Shown here: positions 1 through 10,306 of the stretch, in pieces | Position numbering within the stretch: the first letter of the stretch is position 1 | How the letters are laid out: each line of letters opens with the position of its first letter | Assembly (NCBI GenBank): GCA_946965045.2 | Contig: OX337242.1 | Span: 1,054,001 to 1,118,000 of the forward strand | DNA: 64,000 nucleotides | Reading direction: 5' to 3' | From: Epithemia pelagica | Lineage: Eukaryota; Bacillariophyta; Bacillariophyceae; Surirellales; Surirellaceae | Notes under the pieces: model-generated | Seen by the model: the letters and a program-made list of their open reading frames with translations, nothing else | Database searches by the model: none | Told to the model about the DNA's origin: nothing | Program-made: the position numbers and the translations under genes

Positions 1-22
1 TACAGGATCTTTTCGATGCACG

Positions 23-2794
23 ATGTTAACACCGCCAGCAGCAGAAGAAACCAAAACCGAGGATGCTCCTGTGGAGATCTTTCGTAAGGACTATACACCA
101 CTGCCATTCACAGTGTCGACCGTTCGATTGGATTTTGACATTTACGAAGGCCGGACGGTCGTAACTACCGAGATGAAACTTGTCTCGAATCCAAACTTCT
201 CTTCTGAAAGTGGGTCGGGAGAACTTGTATTGGATGGTGATGAAACGTGCGTGACACTCAAGAGTCTCTCCATGGATTCCATGGATGGAGTAGATCTTAA
301 GGAGGGAACGGATTACACCTTGAGTCCAGGCAAGTTGACCCTTCTTGCACCCAAGGACGGCGCATGGATTAAGAGTGTCGTGGAAATTGTCCCAGAAGAG
401 AATACTCAGTTGAGTGGTTTGTATCGTGCATCCACAAGTCCCATGTACTGTACCCAGTGCGAGGCCACGGGCTTTCGACGTATCACCTATTTCCCGGATC
501 GTCCCGATAACATGAGTACCTATGAACGCGTCCAGTTGACAGCGAATGCCGAAAACTTCCCTGTGCTCTTGTCCAATGGCAACCTCGTTGAAAAGGGTGT
601 CTCTCCGGACGACGACAGTCGTCACTATGCTGTGTGGAGTGATCCTTTTCCCAAGCCATCCTACTTGTTTGCCGCTGTTGCTGGTAACTTGAAAAGTATT
701 CAAGATGAGTATGTCACCACTTCAGGAAACAAGGTTCATTTGGAAATTTATTCTGAACCCAATGCCGTCCACAAACTTCAATATGCCATGGATTCATTGA
801 AACGAAGTATGAAATGGGATGAAGACCGATTTGGATTGGAATACGATTTGGGAATCTTTAATATCGTTGCCATATCTGATTTCAACATGGGAGCCATGGA
901 AAACAAGGGTCTGAATGTGTTCAACACTGCCTTCGTGTTGGCAGATCAAAAGACCGCCACTGACGCTGACTTTGAACGTGTGGAAGGAGTGATTGGACAT
1001 GAAGTACGTATTAACATGAAACGTTGGGATTCTTTTCATGGTCACATATTTGAACTTTGCTCATTTGTTTTTCCATAGTACTTCCACAATTGGACAGGAA
1101 ATCGCGTTACTTGCCGAGATTGGTTTCAACTTACATTGAAAGAAGGATTGACAGTTTTCAGAGACCAAGAATTTTCAGCTGATATGAATTCTCGACCAGT
1201 TGTACGCATCCAAAATGTACGTCTGTTGCGTGGACACCAGTTCGCTGAAGATGCAGGTCCAATGTCCCACCCCATTCGTCCGGACTCGTATATTTCGATG
1301 GACAATTTTTACACGTCCACGGTTTACAAAAAAGGTGCCGAAGTCATTCGTATGTATCAGACAATCCTGGGTGTGGAAGGCTTTAACAAGGGCATGAAGC
1401 TTTATTTCCAACGCCATGATGGAACAGGTGTAACATGCGATGATTTCTTGGCCGCCATGGCCGACGCTAACGGCGTCGATTTGTCGCAATTCTCTCTTTG
1501 GTATAACACGGCTGGTACTCCCGCGGTCACGTATTCGTCCGATTACAAGGATGGATCGTTTAAGTTGACTCTCTCGCAGAAGAGCCTCAGCAAATCTCCG
1601 ATGCATATTCCCATTTCCTTTGGTCTTCTTGACAAAGCCACCGGGGAAGAAGTGGTGCCAACTACTGTCTTGGATTTGAAGCAAGCCACTCAAACATTCA
1701 CCTTTGATGGCCTGAAGGGGGATGTTGTCCCCTCGATATTGAGAGAGTTTTCAGCTCCTATCAAATTTGCACCTGAGTCAGGTGATGTAGACGAAGAGTG
1801 GTTGGCGTTTTTGGCCGCCAATGATACGGATGGATTCAACCGATGGGAGTCAGGGCAAAAACTGTACTCTTCGCTTATTTTCCAAACTTTGGAAGGCCGT
1901 GTGTCTGAAAAGACTACGGAATACGTCTATGAGGCCTTTGGTCGAGCCTTGGCGGATAAGGAGACATCCGACTTTTCAATCCAGGCCTACAACATGATAA
2001 TGCCTTCAGAAAGTACTTTGGCGGAAGAAATGGATGTCATTGATCCTGTTGCCCTTCACAAGGCTCGAGGCTCTGTCAGGAACGCATTGGCGCGAAAATT
2101 CTACGAACAATTGTTGGGCCGATACAACGAACTTACTTCTTTCATGGACAAAGATAACGAATTCAAGGTTGATGCCACGGCCATAGGACGTCGTCTTCTG
2201 CGCAACGTCTTGCTTGGTTACTTGTGTTCCGTCACGGATACCCCTGAGAAGCAAGTGACGGCTGCAAACCTGGCCATGGACCATTTCCGCAATGCCAACG
2301 GCATGACGGATAAGATGTCAGCGTTTTCGGTCCTGACCTCGATGGATGGTGAAGGAAGTGGATCGCGTGATGAAGCTATTGAACAATTCTACAAAGACGC
2401 AGATGGAGATGCTCTTGTGCTGAACAAGTGGTTTGCTAGCCAATCGCTTGCTGATTTACCCGGCGTGCTGGATCGAGTGAAGAAGTTGACAGAGCATCCT
2501 GACTTCACTCTGAAAAACCCAAATCGTCTACGATCTTTGGTCGGCGCTTTCACAATGAATTCTGCGGCATTCCATGATGAATCAGGTGCCGGGTACGAGT
2601 TCATTGGAGATATGCTTGTCAAGGTAGATGGCCTCAACCCGCAACTGAGCAGTCGTCTTGCAGGTTGCCTCATCCAATGGCGTCGGTACAATGAAGCACG
2701 AGGAAAGTTGATGAAAGCTCAGCTCGAGAAACTGGCATCATTGAAACTCAGCGACGACCTCTATGAAGTTGTCAACAGGGGCCTCAAAAACTAG
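23..2794 (+). CDS. pepN: Aminopeptidase N (M1 metallopeptidase, PepN type), one intron
   Basis: Zinc aminopeptidase of family M1 that removes N-terminal residues from peptides. Two exons: 23-1003 and 1079-2794, with a 75-bp GT-AG intron at 1004-1078 that cuts the catalytic motif between HE and YFH. Spliced product is about 898 residues, close to bacterial PepN (about 870). The exopeptidase motif GAMEN lies near residue 290, HEYFH near 326-330, and the third zinc ligand in LKEGLT about 19 residues later. The long C-terminal half fits the PepN helical domain. The reading frame stays open to the window edge upstream of the ATG at 23, and the window opens with TACAG, which could be a splice acceptor. 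The true N-terminus and any targeting peptide may therefore lie outside. Family assignment is firm; cellular location is not known. Confidence 0.95.
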
Positions 2795-3268
2795 CTATTA
2801 ACTTTAGAGAAAGTTCTATGGTAGTCTTGATTCAAGCAATTCTATCCAACTTTCATGTGTGCAAAGACAACCACATTCATCATTGAAATTGACCGGCAAT
2901 CTGTTCGAAGTTGTCCGAAAGAACTACGAGCAACAAGTAGGCGCCGTTTGTGAATGATGGCAGACTGAGAACAGAACGTTGCGCCTTGAGATAGAAGTTA
3001 GGCCATAATACATTCTACATCGAGGCGTCCACCGGAACGAGCGATGTTGAGATTTCCCGGTTTCCTCATTGTCTACAGCTTTAGATTGTTACCTTACTCA
3101 TGGGAGAAGGAAAAGCTACTCCTACAGTTGTACTGTATGACTGTAGCTATTTGTTCGACTACCTATACCTATCCCATCAACGCGACCGCGTGGAGAATTG
3201 AACTGGCAGAATATAATGTCGATATAGAACACAACACACAAAAATGAATCTCCGTAGGGCTCTCCAGC
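2795..3268. other. Intergenic gap, nothing recognised
   Basis: 474 bp between the aminopeptidase stop and the histidine phosphatase start. A small open frame at 3044-3247 has no recognisable features and I do not support it as a gene. Confidence 0.5.
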
Positions 3269-4200
3269 ATGATTGTTCGTTTTCATTTAGTGCGCCATGG
3301 AGAAGCAGAGGCGAATGCGAAGAACGTGGTGATGGGCCAATCGGAGTCTGTATGTCACGCATGATATTCAGTAGGAAGTGGGAAAGCTGAACTTCAATTT
3401 ATCTCTGACCACACTGTTTTTGCAAACATTTTCGCATTCTGTCATGTCTTGACTGATTGAAGCCCCTCACTCCAACTGGGCGAGAGCAGGCAAAACTCCT
3501 TGGTCGCTCGAATGCCTTACAACACACTGAATTCTGGCGAATCTATTCATCTGATTTATCTCGAGCCAAAGATACGACTGAATTGATTCTCGCTGAGCTT
3601 TCTCGGCAACACGACAGTGTAGACCACTCGTTCAACTATCGATCCCTCATCTTGGAGCCGAGAATTCGGGAAACTGCGAAAGGGGCAAGAGAAGGCATGC
3701 CTCGATCAATGACCTATGACGAGGCCCTCACGGCTCAACGAAAGGTTGATCCAAACAAAATACTCCCTTCTCGTGAAAGTGAAGACCAAGTCTGGGATCG
3801 GTGTTGTTGCTTCTTTCGTGAGGTGTTAGGAGATGCCATCACTCAACACGCTGAAATGAAAAACCATTCCACCGAGGACTGTGGAGCTTCGTCGAGTGAC
3901 GAAATCATCAACGTTTTGGTGGTGTCGCATTCCAATTTCCTTCGAATAGTGCTTCGCAGAATTGTGGGCGAAGACGGATTAAGGGCGCACAAAGATGCCA
4001 ACTTCGAACATGAGACAAACAGGTTCATAATACCAAATGCCTCCTTGACGATTTTGAAAATTGAACTCCCAGCTGATGCTTCACATGTGCCCGTCCCCAT
4101 TGACGATATTTTCTCAGCACGGTTAAAGTCCATGTCTGTAGGCCTACTAACTTCGACGCAGCACTTGGACGCGTACACCACGACGACAAGCGGAGAATGA
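3269..4200 (+). CDS. Histidine phosphatase superfamily (phosphoglycerate mutase-like) protein
   Basis: Exons 3269-3349 and 3463-4200, with a 113-bp GT-AG intron at 3350-3462 in phase 0; product about 272 residues. The first exon is only 27 codons but holds the signature LVRHGEAEANA, with the phospho-acceptor histidine. The second opens with PLTPTGREQAKLLG and continues with YSSDLSRAKDTTELI, then EPRIRETAKG with the acidic residue, and the C-terminal VVSHSNFLRIV with the second catalytic histidine. This is the complete RHG/His/Glu/His set of the branch-1 histidine phosphatases. Substrate cannot be read from the sequence; relatives include fructose-2,6-bisphosphatase-like and broad-specificity phosphatases. 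No targeting peptide is evident. Confidence 0.88.
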
Positions 4201-4286
4201 CAACAACGACCTAACCTAAACTGGGGCAGAGTTTCAATTGCGGTGGCAGCAAAGAGACATTGGACGTCTTTTGTTGAATTAGCGCG

Positions 4287-5016
4287 CTATCCTTTTCGGG
4301 AATCAGAAACAATTTTTCGTACTCGATCCAATCCCTCCTGTGCACTTCCGCTGCCCTTCCCATTGGAAGATGTCAGTATCTGACAGTTTTCTGGTCCATA
4401 GGGTGGATCGACCTGGATCTGATTTAACACTATAATTGACTCATCTTTCCAACCAACTTCTCCGCATGCCTTTAATAGGCGGTCAAAAACGTCCTGACCC
4501 TCTGGAGACGCCTTGGTAGCATGAGCAAAAAGTGAGATCAATATTAAAGAACGTTGATCTCCACAAATGTAAGCAGTCCGCTTTCCTTTTGTGACTTACT
4601 TTTTCGTTAATATTCCGAAAGATTTCTTCTGCTTGCCGAATAGCCCTTCTTTCTCGGTCCTCTAATGTCTTCTTGTGCATCGGAGTAGATGGTAGTACTA
4701 GAGATTCCACATCACTGGGACTCGGATCTCCAATCTTCGTTGATTTCACAATGCAGGTAGTGTTCAAAATCCGTACTTCAGTGACTGATGATGACTGTTC
4801 ATCCGAAAGCGAAGATGAAGGAATTAGCATAATAGTTTGAGTAGCCTCGTCGGTGCAATAAATCGTTCCGGATACTGGTTCTGACGTGTTCGAAAGAACA
4901 AATTCCCATGATGAAAGGACTGGATAGCGTGTATGTACTGGTCCATCATTACGATTCTTTCCTTCTCCTCCAGTCCCAACCTTGCTGTGGGTCTTTCCAT
5001 TGGCTGATTTGCTCAT
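4287..5016 (-). CDS. LSM12: LSM12 homologue (LSm + anticodon-binding-like domain)
   Basis: Exons 5016-4600 and 4511-4287 with an 88-bp intron (4512-4599; GTAAGT donor, AAG acceptor, phase 0); product about 213 residues. LSM12 proteins pair an N-terminal LSm fold with a C-terminal anticodon-binding-like (AD) domain and take part in RNA and ataxin-2-linked complexes. The N-terminal part contains GTIYCTDEATQTIML, like the LSm strand region. The C-terminal part has ASPEGQDVF, then IVLNQIQVDPPYGPENC and LDRVRKIV, which match the LSM12 AD domain. The start was set at the ATG at 5016; the frame upstream begins only with a GTG. Splicing to the AAG directly before GCGTCTCC gives the family-like join; acceptors further upstream break the frame or make an intron too short. 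Confidence 0.82.
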
Positions 5017-5437
5017 TGTTGTAAGAAAGAAGTCCGATTTCACGACTCAACGCTTACACGACGCCGAGAAGTGTATCCTGGAATAAAACAGAAATATCAA
5101 TGAAATTGACTGATCAATCCGTAGGTAACAAGGGGTGGTAATGGAACCGTTCGATGCAGAGGGAAGATTGAAACCGCGAAACAAAAGTCTCTCGAGCATT
5201 TGAGCGCAGATCTCGCGAAAACACGGGACAATGCCGAATGCCCAAGTCCAAAAGAGCGTCTGTCAGTAGTCCGTGTGTAGAGCTGGAGTATGAGGCCTTA
5301 TCCTTATCTGGCTATTAGGCCGTTCCTTACGGCAAACCAAACCAAACCTGAATCCTCAAATTTCACCGTCTGGACGTCATATATCCGGGTATTTGGGCTT
5401 TTCATGTTTGGTTCAGATTATTTTGAACCAAACCTGA

Positions 5438-5919
5438 GGCCAATCCTTTAGCTCGCAAAACCAAATCAAAATTTCGTGCACGTCAGCATTTTGCGTCACG
5501 TTGACGTCATATATCCGGTTAAAAGAGCATTTCCGGATTTGTTCCAACCAATCCAGAACTCTGGATTTGTTCGAACAAATCCAGGAAATTCATTAGGGAT
5601 AGTGTTTTACTAATGCTAGTGTATAGGCTGCCTACAGTTTCGAATATGTCAGGCGGGCGTTCGACATGGTGGGCGGGCGTGACACATGATGGACGGGCGT
5701 TCGACTTCAACGGTATCCTTGCGCTTCCTTAGTACCCAAAAGTTTTAGTATTCAATTTTTCTAAGTGAAGGGTGGGGGAGGATGGGGGACAGGATTCGAA
5801 AAGGCGCGGTCTTTTGGATTTGTTTTGCGAATGCGTAAGGACGGCGTTAGGCACAATTTCCAAAACCAAATCCGGCCCGGCCCCGCACGGATTGGTTTTG
5901 TTGAGCTAAAGGATTGGCC
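5438..5919. mobile_element. Inner MITE 1, inserted in the outer MITE
   Basis: 482-bp copy with inverted ends beginning GGCCAATCCTTTAGCTC, flanked by TGA (5435-5437 and 5920-5922). The interior resembles the outer element in the same orientation: both have GACGTCATATATCCGG, a block ending CCTACAGTTTCGAAT, and a GTATTCAATTT...GGGGG...GCGCGGTCT block. After the first 17 bp the ends match with small differences and are rich in AAACCAAA. Confidence 0.8.
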
Positions 5920-6118
5920 TGAATTCAGGTTTGGTTCAGATTGGCGCGTTTACCAAACCTGAAACACACTAGGGATAAAGTTTTCGTTATGCTACTGTAC
6001 GCATTTCCTACAGTTTCGAATTCGACTTGGCATGCGTGCGTTCAAATCCAGCGGTCACACGTCCCCCTATCTCTAATGAAATTAGACGACATGTCCTTTG
6101 TACGATGGAATTCATTTA

Positions 6119-6607
6119 GGCCGTTCCTTGATATTCTGCAAAAACAAAAATCGACACATGACATCACCTTTTTGTAGACAATTGCGCGACACGCCGTCCT
6201 TTGGCATTTACAAAACCAAAACCTATAACCGCACTTTTTCCCCCAAGGCCCCCAATAGTCCCCATATTCACTTTGATGATTTGAATACTACAATTATCAA
6301 AGTAAGACATTAGGAGGACGTTCCGTCTTCCTCTTCATTGAGGTTAGGGGGACCGTTGGAGTCGAACGCGCGCCGTTCAAATCCTAAACCGTCATTTTTG
6401 TTTCTGTAGGGCCCAATGTACACTAGCAAGAAGAAAGCACTATCCCTAATGTCTGTTCAGCTTTTGCCGGCCTGCAAAAGTTGGACCCAACTTTTGCAGC
6501 CTCAAAAGCTGAAACAGCGTCGAACCCGGATTTGACGCCATATTTCCGGGTTTTTGGTGACGTGTCACCCTCCAACTTTTGTTTTTGCAGAATATCAAGG
6601 AACGGCC
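6119..6607. mobile_element. Inner MITE 2, inserted in opposite orientation
   Basis: 489-bp copy with 31-bp perfect inverted ends (6119-6149 and 6577-6607) beginning GGCCGTTCCTTGATATTCTG, flanked by TTA (6116-6118 and 6608-6610). The interior matches the other two copies in reverse: the GACGCCATATTTCCGGG block lies near its right end and the reverse complement of TAGTATTCAA...GGGGG lies near its left. Confidence 0.83.
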
Positions 6608-6966
6608 TTAGTATTCAATTTAATGAAGTCAAATGGGGGGAAGTTGGGGGATGAGGCGCGGTCTCTGACTTTGGTTTGGTTGAGTGTACACAAGTAAGGA
6701 CGGCAAATCGCGCCTTTTTCCAAACAAATCCTGGAAAGGTCTTCACAGGTTTGGTTTGGTTTGCCGTAAGGAACGGCCTTATTGCCAGCTATCGAACTAC
6801 TCCTATGACATGACCATGAAATGCTTTTGATTTCAACGAACTCCACTACTAGCTGTTGGCCAAAAGTAGGAGAATGTCCACTGGATGATACATGGATCTA
6901 CCACAATGAAAGTCTCTGGATAAAGCAACATAAACTGAAAACGCAAGACGTTTAGGAGAGCATAGC

Positions 6967-8184
6967 CTATTTGTCAGAAGTCTTGGTTTCATCTGCATCC
7001 TTGGAGTCCTCTTCGCTGTGACTACGAATCATATCGGTCCATTGCTTGAGGTAGAATAAACTAATGACCCGAAATAGACACATGCCTGCCACCTGGGGCA
7101 CTGCTTCAAAAGAGCTCGTAACTGGGCTGAAACCTGCTGTCAAAGCGGAGAGCATCCATCCATCGAAGCTGAAATAAATAGAGAAACGAGGATTGATCTT
7201 ACAAGCCTCACTGACCATTGTGCGAGCTATATCATGGGGCTTTGCCAGACCTCCTTCTTCACTGATCAACTTTGTTTCCGCCGGCTTGGTCAAATTTTCT
7301 TGCTCAAACCCAGGTGTGTCTGTGTCTGGTGGATAAGCAACGCAAACACTAATGGGGCGACGAACCAATTCCATGTGCAACGCTTCGGCAAATCCCCTCA
7401 ACGCAAATTTTGAAGGACTGTAGGCCGTGTAGCCAAAGGTGCCTACTTGGCCAGCCATGCTGCTCGTAAATTGAATCGTACCTGTCGTCATTTTGGGCAG
7501 AAATGCCTTGACGGTGAAGATTGATCCCAGCTGATTTGTCTGCAAAATGTGCGCAAACTTTTCGGAGGGAATTTTCGAAAAGTATTCAGGGTAAGTTGTG
7601 CCCGCAACGCAGAACAAACAGGTGAAGGTAGAATCTTCTTTGGCCTTGTCATTGCAAAAAATCTTGTCGGCAGCTGCTTTGAGTTCACTCTCCTTGGCAA
7701 CATCAACTGAGTACGCTTCAATGCGACAAGTTCGCTGATCGGATTCTTTCGCCAACAGAAGCGACTTTAGTTGCTTCTTCGCCTTGTTGAGTTTCTCCAA
7801 GTTCCTGGCAATCAATACAACCTCATCAAATCCTTCCTTTACACATTCTTCTGCCACGCAGAGACCAATGCCGCTACTCCCCCCTGTAATAACGGCACGC
7901 TTACGACGAGTTGATGAAGGCGACTTGACATTTTTGGAAACTTGAAGGGGTCTCTTGTAGCAAAGCAGTGACAATCCAGGGATAGAGAGGAGAGCAATGA
8001 CGGGGAGTGCACCAACCAACACAATGGCAGGAGGTATCATCATTATTCCCGCAGCAATAGTAGTGATCATGTTCTTGTGTGGTTCAGATACAAAAAAGCT
8101 TTTTGCCCTGGTATCGCATACAAATTTCTCGATTTGGACGTCCGATTTTCGAACTACTTCGGTGATCAACGGGTCCGTCTCCAT
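6967..8184 (-). CDS. KDSR: 3-ketodihydrosphingosine reductase (KDSR/TSC10, SDR family)
   Basis: NADPH-dependent reductase of the second step of sphingolipid synthesis, converting 3-ketodihydrosphinganine to dihydrosphingosine at the ER membrane. Product about 405 residues from the ATG at 8184; the longer open frame begins with TTG and was not used. A hydrophobic segment at about 45-75 is followed by the Rossmann motif TGGSSGIG (residues 100-107), VVLIARN, the catalytic serine region (SSMAGQ) and the YTAYSPSK active site. Diagnostic for KDSR rather than other SDRs are AYPPDTDTPGF, the E-N-T-K-P-E stretch after it, DGWMLSALTAGFSPV, and the C-terminal hydrophobic segment with LFRVISLFYL. No intron. 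It is the first intact gene right of the nested MITEs, whose outer copy ends 188 bp beyond its stop. Confidence 0.93.
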   Translation of the reverse strand: METDPLITEVVRKSDVQIEKFVCDTRAKSFFVSEPHKNMITTIAAGIMMIPPAIVLVGALPVIALLSIPGLSLLCYKRPLQVSKNVKSPSSTRRKRAVITGGSSGIGLCVAEECVKEGFDEVVLIARNLEKLNKAKKQLKSLLLAKESDQRTCRIEAYSVDVAKESELKAAADKIFCNDKAKEDSTFTCLFCVAGTTYPEYFSKIPSEKFAHILQTNQLGSIFTVKAFLPKMTTGTIQFTSSMAGQVGTFGYTAYSPSKFALRGFAEALHMELVRRPISVCVAYPPDTDTPGFEQENLTKPAETKLISEEGGLAKPHDIARTMVSEACKINPRFSIYFSFDGWMLSALTAGFSPVTSSFEAVPQVAGMCLFRVISLFYLKQWTDMIRSHSEEDSKDADETKTSDK

Positions 8185-8520
8185 TGTGCGTCGCTCCCGT
8201 CGCGACTCGCGACTGGATCTGGATGGATTTTGGATCCACAACCTGGCGGCTACGACGCACGCCGTACCAACGCCCTGCGAGAATCTCAATACCTACAAAT
8301 AGTAATAAAATCAATACGAATGTCCTGGGACGGATACTTTATTCCCTCCGAACAATTACGAGTACTCTTACTCTCATACTGATACTCCTAAGGCTATTGT
8401 AGATTGTAGGTGCTAGAGCGGTAGAGCAGAGCACTGCTACTAGAGTACACAGTGTACAAAGTACAAACCAGAAGGTATCGAGTCACGAATGGTACCTGGT
8501 CACGCAGCGACATCACAGTA

Positions 8521-9126
8521 AGGGCTGGGTAAGCCGATCCATGTTCGGCTAAGTAGGCTCAGTACATTAATCTACGTAGTACTATTTTCATCAGTGTAAC
8601 AAGTGGGGCGGATGGTCTCAAATTGAAAACTTGCTGCCACGAGAAACAATGCAAATTGGAAGCCATCACTCGACAATGGTGGAAGCCGTCACCCCCATGG
8701 CCATAACTTCCTCAATAATTGAGCCTGCCTGAATCACTTTTACAATAAGAATCTTTACTACTAGAGCAACTTTGCTTTCACTTTGATTCAGGCACCCTTG
8801 AAAAATGAATGAGTTAGGGCGGTCGTTCGATTTCATCACTGCAGAAAAATGAGCGTACCTTTTCAGCCAACTTGGCAAATCTTCTGTAATTTCAGACAAC
8901 AATTTCAAAGGTAAAGGCAAAGGACTTACGGTGGTTGGATGTTTACGCGATGCATGGGTGAATGCATACGGCGTCACCGGATCTCGCCATCATTGTCGAG
9001 CGTTTTTGCATTTTTTTGAAATTCCGACCATTTCCGGCGTGACGTGTACTATCTGATTTTATGTACTCTACGTAGCTTAATGTACTGAGCCTACTTAGCC
9101 GAACATGGATCGGCTTACCCAGCCCT
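8521..9126. mobile_element. TA-flanked MITE (Tc1/mariner-like ends), 606 bp
   Basis: Inverted repeats of about 58 bp with one mismatch, starting AGGGCTGGGTAAGCCGATCC, at 8521 and ending at 9126, bordered by TA on both sides (8519-8520 and 9127-9128). Each end contains the small palindrome AGCCGA-N7-TCGGCT. No transposase; the 103-codon frame on the minus strand inside (8666-8977) shows no recognisable domain. It sits in the upstream region shared by KDSR (minus) and the frameshifted VRF-W gene (plus). Confidence 0.8.
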
Positions 9127-9380
9127 TATATACAATAAGCCTTTGGTCTTGTTGCTGCTGAGAATCTGGCTGCTCGCAATTCGAGCTGCCCTCACATTTC
9201 GAATTGTTTCCTGTTTCGCCACAGTTTGAACTTCGGCAATCCGTCATGTAAACAACAAACGATCTTGAGATGACGACAGATGATCGAAAGATCCGTTAAA
9301 TACGTAGCTTAAATGAAGAGACACGGAACTCAAAACAATCTCGGTCGTCAAAACGACGAAAACGCAAGAAAGCGTTGTCC

Positions 9381-10019
9381 ATGTCGTTGGACGCGCTTCT
9401 CAGCCCGAGAATCAGTCAAGTGAGAGAGACAAAGGTCACCAATGAAATAGAGTCACTCAGATCAAAACCGGAGAAATCTGTTCGTTTTGCGTCAAGCAGG
9501 AAAGTACGATGTTTTGACTGGCCAAGAGATTTGAGTCCGTCGGTGCGGCGTGACCTCTGGTGGTCTCGAGACGAAATGAGAGAAATTCGTCAAGAATGTG
9601 CGCAAGTTTCGCTTTCGTATGAGCCATACTACGAAGAAACTACACACATTTTTCAAGAAACAAATGCTGGGACGAGGTGATTGACATTTGCATGCGAGCT
9701 GGGGTCACATGTACAGAAGCTCGAGGATTGGAAGGAGAAATATCTTTCGTCGTTGGTGAGGAAGCTGTAAGACATCGCCGGGCTGTTCTTACTGCACAGA
9801 AAAAGATCCTACAGAAACGGGTGTGGTCAATTATCATCTTTCGATGACTCCGATTTGGAAAGCATTCGTCGAAAGTCACGAAAATACTCTCTTTCATGTC
9901 GAATGGTCGCTGCCGGCATGGCTCAATTTGACTGGCATGAGGCTCAGAATTGTGCTGCTGTTATGCAAAGATCTTCGAGGAGTAAATTCGACTCCTTACG
10001 GTCATGTTGGACCGTTTAG
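9381..10019 (+). pseudogene. VRF-W family gene with two compensating frameshifts
   Basis: Related to the genes at 33707 and 62901. Frame 0 from the ATG at 9381 encodes KSVRF, then DLWWSRDEMREIR; it would stop shortly after 9665. From 9665 to about 9821 the family homology continues in frame 2 with CWDEVIDIC, EARGLEG and AVLTAQKKIL. From about 9822 it returns to frame 0 with FDDSDLESI and SLSCRMVAAG, and stops at 10017-10019. All conserved blocks (VRF, W-aromatic, RGLE, VL..Q, ESI..S) are present in the right order. No GT-AG intron of normal size explains the shifts. Either a recently decayed paralogue or two assembly indels. Confidence 0.65.
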
Positions 10020-10306
10020 AATACAGAACAAGTGATTAGAGGGAGGGTGAAATTAGATGTTGCACCTAGATGTCATATTTCTAGATAAAACAAATATCAT
10101 TGGCGAGGCATCTTTCCTTGTCCTATCATTGGACTGGCATCGCCTATCTCACCTCCTATATTGATAAAATAGCATGCTGCTCAACAAAGCCAATAGAAGT
10201 GCATTTAAGACATCATCAACGACCAACCGTTCGATCCAAAATGAGAGTGTCTTAAATAAAGACAGGGTCAAAAGTGAACCAAGCTAGAATGGAAGGAAAA
10301 AACGAC

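Larger units (their letters stand above)
5318..6778. mobile_element. Outer MITE of a nested trio (PIF/Harbinger-like)
   Basis: Perfect terminal inverted repeats, starting GGCCGTTCCTTACGGCAAAC at 5318 and ending in the exact reverse complement at 6778 (about 33 bp), flanked by TTA (5315-5317 and 6779-6781). The 3-bp TNA-type target duplication and GG-starting repeats fit PIF/Harbinger MITEs. Removing the two inserted copies (5438-5919 and 6119-6607, each with one 3-bp duplication) leaves 484 bp, the same size as each insert. No convincing coding capacity. Confidence 0.85.

Noticed and set aside
8400-8450. tRNA-like string with GCGGTAGAGCAGAGC
   Set aside because: Only the D-arm-like part fits; no anticodon arm, T-arm or acceptor pairing can be built.
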